Assembly (NCBI RefSeq): GCF_003182135.1
Contig: NZ_QGTL01000004.1
Coordinates: 186,001 to 250,000 of the forward strand
Length of the DNA stretch: 64,000 nucleotides
Reading direction: 5' to 3'
Origin: Nocardia neocaledoniensis
GTDB taxonomy: Bacteria > Actinomycetota > Actinomycetes > Mycobacteriales > Mycobacteriaceae
Of the stretch, positions 1 through 7,835 are shown in pieces (the first letter of the stretch is position 1; each line of letters starts with the position of its first letter). The notes beneath the pieces are model-generated. The model had not been told where the DNA came from. It searched no databases and saw only the letters and a list, made by a program, of their open reading frames with translations. Position numbers and translations under genes: made by a program.

Positions 1-1
1 C

Positions 2-1147
2 GGATTCGGTGCGGGGAACGACCCGGCCGACCCGCCGGGGGCCGCCCCGCTCAGCAGCCGCGACAGCAGCACAGCCAACCCGCCGCTGCCCCGTCGCGGC
101 GCCGAGCCGAACTTCGAAGGCGTGCAGCCGGATGCGGCGAGCCGCGCCGACGGCATCGCCGGCCCGGTGACGCCAGATCACGGCAACAGCGCCCCCAACC
201 CCACGACGCCGGGTCATGGCAGCGGCGGCACGGCACCCGCCGATCGCGGCTATGGCACCGCAGAACAGAGCGCTCCGGGTCGTGAAGACCCTGCAGCGCC
301 TGGCGGTGGCAGCACCACCGGCGCAGGGCCCAGCGATCGCGGGTTCGGGACAGCAGAACCGAGCGCGCCCGGTTACGGAAACCTCGCCGATCCCGGTCGT
401 GGCAACAGCCCAACCGGGGAGGCATCGAGCGATCGACGATTCGGTGCCGCGGAACCGCGCGCGACGGGCCGCGAAGGCGGTGTGGCCGATCCGGATCGGG
501 GCGACAACGCGACCGGTTCTGCTCTGCCCAGGCCTGGATACGCCGACGATCAGGCTGCGGCGGGGTCCGAAGGCAGCGCGACACCGCCGCGCGGTGGGTT
601 CGGGGCGGCTGAGTCGGTGCCGGGTCGGGAGAACGGTGCGGCCGGGTCGCTCCGTGGTTCCGTGGGTGCGCCCGGCGGGTTCCAGGTGCCGCAGGTCGAC
701 AATGGGTCGGGTTTCGCTCCGGGTGAGGCTGCGGCGGAGCGGGATTCGGCGCGCGGTGAGGTTCGGCCGCAGGTCGCGCCGCCGGGGTTCACGGCGGTGC
801 CCACCGGTGACGCCGAGCAGCCGCGATCCGGGGACGAAGACGACCGCCGCGGCGCGGCGGACTCCCGGAACGTCGCCGCAGAGTCGGCCGGTCAGTGGCA
901 GGCTCCCGCCGGATTCACCGCGGTGCCGACGCCGAGCGCCGAGCAGGAACGTTCCGGCGACGACACGGCGGAGCCGGAAGCCGATGCGCCGCAGAACAAC
1001 CGGAACGAGATCGAGAACTGGATGGCCCAGTTGCGGTCCTCGCGGCGTGGCAGCACGACCCCGGACGAGGGCCGTCACCAGGCAGGCGACGGACGCACCG
1101 TGAGCGTGAACGAGCTCCTGCGTCGCCGCGAGGGCGACGCCGACTGA
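2..1147 (+). CDS. Pro/Gly/Ala-rich low-complexity protein, 3' part only
   Basis: The reading frame is open from the left edge, so the N-terminus lies outside the window; about 381 residues are visible. Most of it is disordered-looking and built from imperfect repeats of roughly 30 residues with cores such as DRGFGTAE, RGYGTAE and RRFGAAE, followed by APGG/TGREG linkers. A second motif, PAGFTAVPT (also PPGFTAVPT), occurs twice near residues 260 and 305. The last 45 residues are different: charged, probably helical (NEIENWMAQLRSSRRG), ending in a SVNELLRRREG segment of the kind seen in assorted actinobacterial proteins. I do not recognise a function. A surface or regulatory protein with a long flexible linker is possible. 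A strong hairpin follows the stop codon. Confidence 0.7.
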   Translation, partial: GFGAGNDPADPPGAAPLSSRDSSTANPPLPRRGAEPNFEGVQPDAASRADGIAGPVTPDHGNSAPNPTTPGHGSGGTAPADRGYGTAEQSAPGREDPAAPGGGSTTGAGPSDRGFGTAEPSAPGYGNLADPGRGNSPTGEASSDRRFGAAEPRATGREGGVADPDRGDNATGSALPRPGYADDQAAAGSEGSATPPRGGFGAAESVPGRENGAAGSLRGSVGAPGGFQVPQVDNGSGFAPGEAAAERDSARGEVRPQVAPPGFTAVPTGDAEQPRSGDEDDRRGAADSRNVAAESAGQWQAPAGFTAVPTPSAEQERSGDDTAEPEADAPQNNRNEIENWMAQLRSSRRGSTTPDEGRHQAGDGRTVSVNELLRRREGDAD

Positions 1148-1165
1148 CCGTGCCGATCAACTGAT

Positions 1166-1206
1166 ACGACGAAACCCACGGTGACATCCGCCGTGGGTTT
1201 CGTCGT
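1166..1206. terminator. Hairpin terminator, bidirectional
   Basis: A perfect 16-bp inverted repeat (ACGACGAAACCCACGG at 1166-1181, its complement at 1191-1206) with a 9-nt loop lies between the stop codons of two convergent genes. The T-rich and A-rich arm ends suit termination from both sides. Confidence 0.85.
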
Positions 1207-1222
1207 TGCGGGCCGCACCACG

Positions 1223-3928
1223 CTATGTCTGCGAGCTTTCGGAGTCGGCGAAGGCGCGGGCATACCGGGTTCCGGTGAGCAGCAACAGGATTCCGACCAC
1301 CAGGAACGCCGCGACGCGCACCAGTCCGGACAGTGTCGCCAAGTCGAACAGGAAGAGCTTGGCCAGCGCGGCGGCCGCCACCAGCAGGCCGGAGGCCAGG
1401 CAGACCTTCGCCACCGAAGGCGAGCGGGTGATCCTGCGCAGCCCGTAGAACAGGGACGCGGTCGCGGCGGCCATCCAGACGATCGTCGCGAGACTGTGCC
1501 CGACGACGAAACCGTCACCGCCGCCGAGGGTCACACCGAGCGAAACCGCGGCGACCAGCACGAAGTACAGTCCGCCGATGCTCACCGCGATCCACATACC
1601 GGTGACGAGCACCTGCTCACGCCACCCCGGGAGCCGGGGCACCGTCCAGACCACCATGGCCGCGACGCCGAGTCCGAGCAGTGCGGATACCGCGGTCGCG
1701 AGATCGAGTCGCTGTTCGGCGAGGCGTTGCAGGGCAAGGGTTTCCGGGTTCGCTGTCGCGAAGAGGATGAGACCGCTGAGCACCGCGAAGGCGAGGCCGA
1801 TGCTTGCAGCGACGCGGGTGCGGGTGGTCGCGGCGACGGCGAGGAAGGCCAGTGCGACGGCGAACAGCGCGGTCGGCAGCAGATCCGGTTCGGCTCCGGT
1901 GGCCCTGGCACAGGTCTGGAGCAGGGCGACGGCACCGGTGAGGGCCGAGACCAGGGCGGTGTGCGCGGGAATCCGCAGGGTGCTCGTGAGCGCGGGGACC
2001 AGTGTGGCCGCCGCGAGTCCAAGCAGGACGGCCGCCAGCGCGCCCGTGATGGCCGACGCGGGTACGCGGTCGAACAGGACGGAGACGGCGAGCACCGGCA
2101 GCGCGGTGACGGCCATGGCGATGCTCGCGGTGATATCGGCGGGCCGCCGGCGAGTCACCAGCACGGTCCCGACCACACCGATCGCCGCGCAGGCGATCAC
2201 GGCGGCGGTGAGCCCACCGCGGCGCACCACCTCACTGGTCGAGGTCGCGCCGGCGAGGCCGTTCAGCGCGACCATGCAGAGCGACGCGAACACGATCGGC
2301 AGGGTCCGCACCACGTGCAGGACCGGCCAGTTCCTGCGCATCTGCACCGGGACGCCGACCGCCTGGAGCACCAGCAGGAAGCCGAGCAGCATCAGGTCGA
2401 CCGTCAACGCGGGCGACAACAGCGCGGCGCCGAGCACGACACCCACCGCCAAGGGCTGCGACTGCCACCGCATCGCCACCCCGAGCCCGAACAGTGCCAC
2501 GGCCAGCGCCGCCACCAACCCGACTCCGGCGGGAACCCAGTGGTAGTACCCGGTCACCGCGACAACGTCGAGGTACCCACCGGCGATCCCGGTGGCCACC
2601 AACGCGATCCCGCCGACCCGACCGCCCGGCCGCCCGAACACCCGCAACCCGGCGCCGACCAGCGCAGCCGAAAAGACCCCACCGGCAACAACCCTCGCGA
2701 CCGGCCCGAAGAACCCGGCCTGCGCCGCCAACACCAGCAGCATCAACACACCGACGAGCGTCACCCCGACCCCCGCCACCGCGAGCGCCCGCGAGATCAC
2801 CCCTTCCCGCTGCCACCACGGAGTCCGCGGCGGCCGCGCGACCCAACCGCCGCCCTGCCCAACGCCCGATCCGCCGCGCGCATAGCCCGGCGCACCCTGC
2901 CATCCCGGCCCCGGCCGCGCACCCTGCACCATCGGCACCCCCGGGTACGGCCGCGACTGCGCCTGCGCCGCAACACCTTGCGGCGGAACGGCAGACCCCG
3001 GCCATCCCCCTCGCCCCCACCCGGCGTTCCCCGGAACCCCACCCGGCCCAACAGGCACGCCCTGCCCCCACGCCCCAGCCGAACCCGCCGCCGTTCCAGG
3101 CACGCCAGCAGCGCCCACACCGTCACCAGCGCCAGCACCGCTACCAGCGCCAACACCACCACCGCCAGCAGCACCCACACCACCAGCAGCACCCACACCA
3201 CCAGCAGCACCCACACCACCAGCAGCGCCAGCAGCGCCAGCAGCGCCACTGGGCCACGGATTGCCTTCTGATGCAACAGGTTCCGCTTCTGGAGCGACTG
3301 TCCTTGCACCGCTGCGGGTGTCCTGCGCTTCGCGCGCTTCGTCGCGGTGATCCGAAAAATCAACGCCCGCACGCGAAGTCGTATCCGCCGGGACGACGGC
3401 CGGCCTGCTCTCCGATTCCATGCCGCTCATTCCGGCCGATGTGGCCGAGGCCGAACCGGCGATCCGGCCCGCAGTTCCACGGGGAGCCTCGGAGCCGGGG
3501 TCGTGTGACGCCGACGCTTCCTGGTCCCCTGCCGGGCCGGGGCGCGGATGCGAATCCGCCGTGCTCGAGTTCTCCACAGCCGTGTCGTCGCCGGCACCGA
3601 GGGATCGGCGACGTTCACCGGCGCCGCCGTCCTGGGCGGACTGCGATGCGGGCAACGCACCGGACTCACCCGCATGGCCCCCGTGTCCCGAACTCGCGGT
3701 GCCGCCCGTGGACGTGTCCGGACCCGGCGGTGGACCAGGGTGGGCCCGCTGTCCCCAAGCATCCACAGCGGCCTGTGCGTGCCGCTTGTCCGCGGCGCCC
3801 GGTGAACCACTCTCCAACTGCGCACGCAGCATGTCCAGGTCCACCCCGAGGCGGCCCATCTGGACGCCGAGGGTGGTGAACTCGCCGGCGAGGCGGGCGA
3901 CCAGGGTGGGATCGATGGCGGTACTCAT
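1223..3928 (-). CDS. DUF2339-type polytopic membrane protein with long disordered N-terminus
   Basis: A 901-residue protein. Residues 1-55 form a predicted helix (LARLAGEFTTLGVQMGRLG). Residues ~60-370 are Gly/Ala/Pro/Ser-rich and include a GAAGGV tandem repeat. From a PWWQREG motif onward, about 520 residues form a dense series of hydrophobic segments (14 or more), with GGYLDVVAVTGYY and FLLVLQAVGVPV typical of the DUF2339 family. The family's role is unknown; it is probably a transporter or scaffold in the cytoplasmic membrane. The ATG start has GAGG just upstream. The first ~50 residues recall the start of secretion-associated helical proteins, but this is not enough to assign them. It is transcribed convergently with the upstream Pro-rich gene. 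Confidence 0.8.
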   Translation of the reverse strand: MSTAIDPTLVARLAGEFTTLGVQMGRLGVDLDMLRAQLESGSPGAADKRHAQAAVDAWGQRAHPGPPPGPDTSTGGTASSGHGGHAGESGALPASQSAQDGGAGERRRSLGAGDDTAVENSSTADSHPRPGPAGDQEASASHDPGSEAPRGTAGRIAGSASATSAGMSGMESESRPAVVPADTTSRAGVDFSDHRDEAREAQDTRSGARTVAPEAEPVASEGNPWPSGAAGAAGAAGGVGAAGGVGAAGGVGAAGGGGVGAGSGAGAGDGVGAAGVPGTAAGSAGAWGQGVPVGPGGVPGNAGWGRGGWPGSAVPPQGVAAQAQSRPYPGVPMVQGARPGPGWQGAPGYARGGSGVGQGGGWVARPPRTPWWQREGVISRALAVAGVGVTLVGVLMLLVLAAQAGFFGPVARVVAGGVFSAALVGAGLRVFGRPGGRVGGIALVATGIAGGYLDVVAVTGYYHWVPAGVGLVAALAVALFGLGVAMRWQSQPLAVGVVLGAALLSPALTVDLMLLGFLLVLQAVGVPVQMRRNWPVLHVVRTLPIVFASLCMVALNGLAGATSTSEVVRRGGLTAAVIACAAIGVVGTVLVTRRRPADITASIAMAVTALPVLAVSVLFDRVPASAITGALAAVLLGLAAATLVPALTSTLRIPAHTALVSALTGAVALLQTCARATGAEPDLLPTALFAVALAFLAVAATTRTRVAASIGLAFAVLSGLILFATANPETLALQRLAEQRLDLATAVSALLGLGVAAMVVWTVPRLPGWREQVLVTGMWIAVSIGGLYFVLVAAVSLGVTLGGGDGFVVGHSLATIVWMAAATASLFYGLRRITRSPSVAKVCLASGLLVAAAALAKLFLFDLATLSGLVRVAAFLVVGILLLLTGTRYARAFADSESSQT
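3163..3234. repeat. 18-bp in-frame tandem repeat
   Basis: About four copies of an 18-bp unit (CACCAGCAGCACCCACAC on the + strand), two exact and the outer ones degenerate. It encodes the GAAGGV repeat of the DUF2339 protein on the - strand. It is coding, so a length-variable linker rather than a CRISPR or origin. Confidence 0.85.
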
Positions 3929-4008
3929 GTCCTCATGGTCGGCGAAACGCCAGCTCAGGGCATGAGTAGAAACACCCGGTGGGGCGTGGGGGTCCTACCC
4001 GAAAACGG

Positions 4009-4674
4009 TCAGGCGCCGAGGAAGCGGCGCCACTGCACCATCAGCGGGTACTTCGCGGTGACCGAGCCGAAGCGGACGCGGCCGTGCACCACCAGGTGCA
4101 GCGGGCCGATGGGCGGGCCGGTGCGCACCTTGTTGTTCACGCTGGAGCCGACGAGGTCGAGGCCGTTGAGGTCGACGGTGGCGGCGGCGGGCACGATCAG
4201 GGTGATGCCGGTGCAGTAGTCGTCGACCTTGATCTCGACGATCTGCGTCTGCATGACGGCCTCGGTGAAGTCGAGGGTCACCCCCGACATGAGATTGTTG
4301 AGGTGCAGCACCGGCGGCACCTGCCACGGTCCGCGCCGATGCACGCCGGAGAGGCGGCTGCGGATGAGACCGGGGGTCGACCCGCCGGGCGGCACCGGGC
4401 GCGGCCTCGGCATCGCGGCGGGTTGCGGCGCGCCGGCGACGCGCATGCCGGGCAGGTCGACGAGCACCGCGTTGAGTTCGCCGCGGGTCTTCGCGGCGAG
4501 CGCGGTGTCCATGCGTTCGGTGAACTCGCCGAGCGAGAGCATGCCGAGCCCGACCGCGCGTTGCAGCAGCTGGCCGACGTGTTCACGTTCGGCGTCGGAT
4601 ACGCGCAGCTCGCGGTCGCCGACCGGCCCGTAGGCCGTGGCGCCGGGTGCGGAGAGAGATTCGGGACCGCCCAT
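4009..4674 (-). CDS. DUF1707 / LiaF-like protein
   Basis: A 221-residue protein. Residues ~20-75 match the DUF1707 (SHOCT-like) domain: RELRVSDAEREHVGQLL, GMLSLGEFTERMD and ALAAKTRGELNAVLVDLP. The C-terminal half is a beta-rich LiaF/DUF2154-like domain (SGVTLDFTEAVM, IEIKVDDYCTGITLIVP, PRGR-like turns) resembling the part of cell-envelope stress regulators that sits at the membrane. No transmembrane helix is obvious, so it is cytoplasmic or membrane-associated. It lies 59 bp downstream of the MacR-type regulator on the same strand, so a link to envelope sensing is plausible but inferred. Confidence 0.8.
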   Translation of the reverse strand: MGGPESLSAPGATAYGPVGDRELRVSDAEREHVGQLLQRAVGLGMLSLGEFTERMDTALAAKTRGELNAVLVDLPGMRVAGAPQPAAMPRPRPVPPGGSTPGLIRSRLSGVHRRGPWQVPPVLHLNNLMSGVTLDFTEAVMQTQIVEIKVDDYCTGITLIVPAAATVDLNGLDLVGSSVNNKVRTGPPIGPLHLVVHGRVRFGSVTAKYPLMVQWRRFLGA

Positions 4675-4733
4675 GTGATCGAGGGTAGCCAGCGGATCAG
4701 GGTCGCCACATCAGGGCAAACCCCCAATTCCGA

Positions 4734-5390
4734 TCACTCGAGGCCCTGCTCGATGGCGTATCTGGTGAGTTCGACCCGGTTGGCGAGCTGCAGTTTCCGC
4801 AGCGTGGCCTGCACATGGTTCTCCACTGTGCGATGCGACAGGCTCAGCCGCGAGGCGATCTGCTTGGCCGACAGGCCCTTGGCCACCATGCGCAGCACCT
4901 CGGTCTCCCGCTCGGTCAGCGACGGGCGGTGCGGCTGGTCGGCGGCCGCCGGCGCGGTCGCCATCCGCCGGTACTCGCCGAGGACCAGCCCGGCCAGGCC
5001 CGGCGTGAACACCGGCTGCCCGGCGGCGGTGGCGCGCACGGCCTCGATCAGCTCGGCCGCCGACGCGCTCTTCACCAGGTAACCGCTGGCCCCGGCCTTG
5101 ATCGCGTCGAGCACGTCGTCGCGTTCGGCCGAGGCCGACAGCACGAGCACCCGGCTGTGCGGGGACACCCGCAGCACCTCGGCGGTGGCGGTGGCCCCGT
5201 TGCCGTCGGTGAGCTGCATGTCCATCAGGACCACGTCGGGCTGGACGGCCGCGGCGCGCCGGGTGGCGGTGCCGACGCCGTCGGCGGTGGCGGGCACGGC
5301 GAAGCCCGCCTCGGTGAGGTCGCGGGAGACGCCCTCGCGCCACATCGGGTGATCGTCGACCACCATCACCGAGATCGCGTCGTCTGTCAT
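4734..5390 (-). CDS. LuxR-family response regulator (MacR-like)
   Basis: A 218-residue NarL/FixJ-type regulator. The receiver domain (1-120) has the acidic pocket VVDDHP, the phospho-acceptor D57 in DVVLMD, and the conserved Lys in GYLVKSAS. The C-terminal LuxR helix-turn-helix (LTERETEVLRMVAKGLS, then SHRTVENH) binds DNA. I chose the ATG at 5390 over an upstream one because AAGGAG sits 8 nt before it and it leaves a clean 14-bp gap after the kinase gene. It is cotranscribed with the sensor kinase and probably with the AI-2E-type permease upstream. Confidence 0.92.
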   Translation of the reverse strand: MTDDAISVMVVDDHPMWREGVSRDLTEAGFAVPATADGVGTATRRAAAVQPDVVLMDMQLTDGNGATATAEVLRVSPHSRVLVLSASAERDDVLDAIKAGASGYLVKSASAAELIEAVRATAAGQPVFTPGLAGLVLGEYRRMATAPAAADQPHRPSLTERETEVLRMVAKGLSAKQIASRLSLSHRTVENHVQATLRKLQLANRVELTRYAIEQGLE

Positions 5391-5404
5391 CGCCGCTCCT
5401 TCGC

Positions 5405-6583
5405 TCAGCGCGCCGGCCGGCGCGGAATCCGGAATTCCCATTCGGTGCCGAGGTCGTCGCCCTCGCTCAGCAGTTCGACCGTGCCGCCGAGCTCGGTGAT
5501 CCGGCCGACGATGGAGCGCGAAACTCCCATCCGCCCTTCGGCTTCCGCCGCCGCCAGCCGGCCCGCGGGGATACCGACGCCGTCGTCGCGCACGCTCACC
5601 ACCAGCATGTCATCGGTGTCCTCCAGCAGCACATAGGCTTTCGCGTCCGGTCCCGCGTGCAGGTCGACGTTCGACAGCGCGGTGGCGACGGCCGCGGCGA
5701 TCTCGTGCGCGGCGGAACGGCCGACGTGCACCGGGTCGCCGGGCGTCGCCACCGTCACCTTCGGTGTCGCCTGCGCGGTCAGCAGCGGACGCAGATCCAC
5801 CTCCGCCTCGCCGGCATCGGGCAGTTCGGCCTGCTCCGAGAGCAGCACCCGCAACGCCACTTCCTGTTCCCCGGCGCGCTGGGCGAGTTCGGTCGCGGGA
5901 CCGCCGATCTCGGAACCGCGCCGCTTGATGAAGGCCAGCACCTGCAGCACGCCGTCGTGCACCTCGCGCGCGAGCCGTTCCCGCTCCTGTGCGGCCGCGG
6001 TGATCCGCAGCGCCCGCTCGACCTGCACCTGGGCGCGGCGCGCGGTGTTGGCGGCCAGACCGAGCGCGAGGCCGACGGAGACGAGCACCGGCGCGGTCGC
6101 ATCGCCCCACACGTCCTGCCCCCACTGGTCGCGCACGGTCACCACGACCGCCGACATCGCCAGCCCCGCGACCACCCCCGCCACCGGACCGCGCAGGATC
6201 GCCATGGAGATCACCGAATTCGCGATCCACAGCGTGGTCGGCAGGGTCTGATGCCCGTGGTACCAGCCGTAATCGGCGACGAGGCGGGTCGAGGCGATCA
6301 GCAGCACCGTCACCACTTGGTCACCGAAGACCACCCAGCCGCGGATCCGCCCGGTCGCGGCGGGGAAATACCACTGCGAGAGCAACAGCGCGGAGGTGCC
6401 GGACCAGATGGCCATCACCGCGATCAGCACCCAGCTCAGGCGCGGATGCTGATAGTAGGGCGCCGAGGCGATCTGCTGGCCGATCGCGTACAGCAGGGTG
6501 ACCAGCCGGAAGGCCTGGGCGGCCCGCCACAGGGGCGCGGTCGCCGCGTCGGTCGAGCTCAGCTCAGCTGTGTGGGTCCGCAT
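5405..6583 (-). CDS. MacS-family sensor histidine kinase
   Basis: A 392-residue DesK-type kinase. Five or six transmembrane helices in the first ~190 residues form the sensor. A dimerisation/phosphoacceptor box follows (REVHDGVLQVLAFIKRRG, His in EVHDG), then an HATPase_c domain with the N box (ATALSNVDLHAG) and a G1 box (DDGVGIP). It autophosphorylates and passes phosphate to the adjacent LuxR-type regulator. The ligand is unknown; the family is typical of Actinobacteria. The ATG at 6583 overlaps the end of the upstream permease gene by 20 bp, so the two are probably translationally coupled. Confidence 0.9.
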   Translation of the reverse strand: MRTHTAELSSTDAATAPLWRAAQAFRLVTLLYAIGQQIASAPYYQHPRLSWVLIAVMAIWSGTSALLLSQWYFPAATGRIRGWVVFGDQVVTVLLIASTRLVADYGWYHGHQTLPTTLWIANSVISMAILRGPVAGVVAGLAMSAVVVTVRDQWGQDVWGDATAPVLVSVGLALGLAANTARRAQVQVERALRITAAAQERERLAREVHDGVLQVLAFIKRRGSEIGGPATELAQRAGEQEVALRVLLSEQAELPDAGEAEVDLRPLLTAQATPKVTVATPGDPVHVGRSAAHEIAAAVATALSNVDLHAGPDAKAYVLLEDTDDMLVVSVRDDGVGIPAGRLAAAEAEGRMGVSRSIVGRITELGGTVELLSEGDDLGTEWEFRIPRRPAR

Positions 6584-7796
6584 CGCCGGACTCCGCCTTG
6601 CGCAGCGTGCGCGTGATGTCGAATCGGCCGGGTTCCGGCTTGTCCGGCTCGGCGGAGAAGAGCCTGCGGTCCTCGCCGCCCGCGAGTTCGCCGTAGACCT
6701 CATCGGGACTGTCGGCCAGCAGGTACCGGATCGCGGTGTTGCCGACCGCGATCAACGGCACGGCCAGCAGCGCGCCCGCGATCCCGCCGACCACCAGGCC
6801 CGCGGCGATCGCCAGCACCACGGCCAGCGGATGGATGCTCACCGCGCGCCCGAGCAGCAGCGGCTGCAGCACATGGCCTTCCAGTTGCATCACCGCGATG
6901 ATGATGCCGAGCACGATCAGCGCCGTCACCAGGCCCTTGGTGACCAGCGCGATGAACACCGCGACGAATCCGGCGAAGAACGCGCCGATGATCGGGATGA
7001 ACGCGCTGATGAACACCAGCGAGGCCAGCGGCAGGGCCAGCGGCACGTGCAGGATCGCCAGGCCCGCGCCGATGCCGATCGCGTCGACCGCGGCCACCAC
7101 GACGGTGGCGCGCACGAACCCGACCAGGGTGCCGAAGCCCAGTTCACCGGCCGTGCGGACCTTTTCCCGATGCGCGGTGGGAATGATCCTGGTGACGAAG
7201 TGCCAGATCTGATCGCCGCCGTAGAGGAAGAAGATCAGGATGAACAGGATCAGGAACGCGCCGGTGAGGATGTGCCCGATCGTGGTCGCGGTGGTGAGCG
7301 CGCCGCTGGTCAGGGCCTCGCGGTTGTCCTGGATGGTGCGCACGATGGTGTCGCCCGCGCTGCGGATCTGCTGATCGCTCAGGTGCGCCGGGCCGTTGAT
7401 CAGCCAGTCCTGCACCTTGTGCACGCTGTTGGTGACCTCGTTGGACAGGCCGGGCACACCGTCGACGAACTGCTCGACGACGAAGGTCATGATCCCGGCG
7501 AGCAGCCCGATCGACCCCACCAGGGCGACGAACACGCCGAGCGAGCGCGGGATCCCCACCCGCTGCATCCAGTCGACCAGCGGCGCGAGCAGCGCGGCGG
7601 CGAGCAGCGCGATCGCCAGCGGGATCACCACGGTGGCGAATTTCTGTACCAGCATGCCGACGGCGATGAGGGCGGCGAAGATGATCAGCAGCCGCCAGCT
7701 CCACGCCGCCGCTTTACGGACCAGGGGATGGACGGACTCCGCGTCCGCGCGCCACGGCGTGGACGGCGGCACGGAATCTACCTTCTGGTCGGTCAC
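6564..7796 (-). CDS. AI-2E-family transporter (TqsA/YdiK-like)
   Basis: A 410-residue membrane protein with 7-8 transmembrane segments and the family signatures VIPLAIALLAAALLAPLVDW, then FLYGGDQIW and SAFIPIIGAFFAG, and IMQLEGHVLQPLLLGR before the last helices. The family includes the AI-2 exporter TqsA, but many members carry other solutes; the substrate here is unknown. The frame stays open far upstream, but only as the shadow of the divergent cyclase gene. The GTG at 7796 (GTGACCGACCAG) is the sensible start. Its end overlaps the kinase start by 20 bp, so permease, kinase and regulator form one operon. Confidence 0.85.
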   Translation of the reverse strand: MTDQKVDSVPPSTPWRADAESVHPLVRKAAAWSWRLLIIFAALIAVGMLVQKFATVVIPLAIALLAAALLAPLVDWMQRVGIPRSLGVFVALVGSIGLLAGIMTFVVEQFVDGVPGLSNEVTNSVHKVQDWLINGPAHLSDQQIRSAGDTIVRTIQDNREALTSGALTTATTIGHILTGAFLILFILIFFLYGGDQIWHFVTRIIPTAHREKVRTAGELGFGTLVGFVRATVVVAAVDAIGIGAGLAILHVPLALPLASLVFISAFIPIIGAFFAGFVAVFIALVTKGLVTALIVLGIIIAVMQLEGHVLQPLLLGRAVSIHPLAVVLAIAAGLVVGGIAGALLAVPLIAVGNTAIRYLLADSPDEVYGELAGGEDRRLFSAEPDKPEPGRFDITRTLRKAESGDADPHS

Positions 7797-7822
7797 CCGA
7801 GAGAGCCTATCGGTCCGAACGC

Positions 7823-7828
7823 TAGATT
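7823..7828 (+). promoter_or_regulatory. -10 element for a leaderless cyclase transcript
   Basis: TAGATT fits the actinobacterial TANNNT -10 consensus and ends 7 nt before the GTG at 7836, the spacing expected if transcription starts at the start codon. No Shine-Dalgarno sequence is visible. Confidence 0.5.
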
Positions 7829-7835
7829 GGTGGTC

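Noticed and set aside
3163-3234. CRISPR-like tandem repeat
   Set aside because: The 18-bp units have no spacers and lie in frame inside a coding region.
1181-3271. Long + strand frame of about 700 codons
   Set aside because: It is antisense to the DUF2339 gene and made of Arg/Asp/Gly/His-rich sequence typical of GC-rich shadow frames; the opposite strand shows real membrane helices.
6564-7796. Quorum-sensing AI-2 exporter as specific function
   Set aside because: The AI-2E family is broad and no lux or lsr genes are present; the annotation is kept at family level.
6498-7835. Upstream extension of the cyclase reading frame
   Set aside because: It is the shadow of the leftward permease gene; the real cyclase begins with its first membrane helix after the GTG at 7836.
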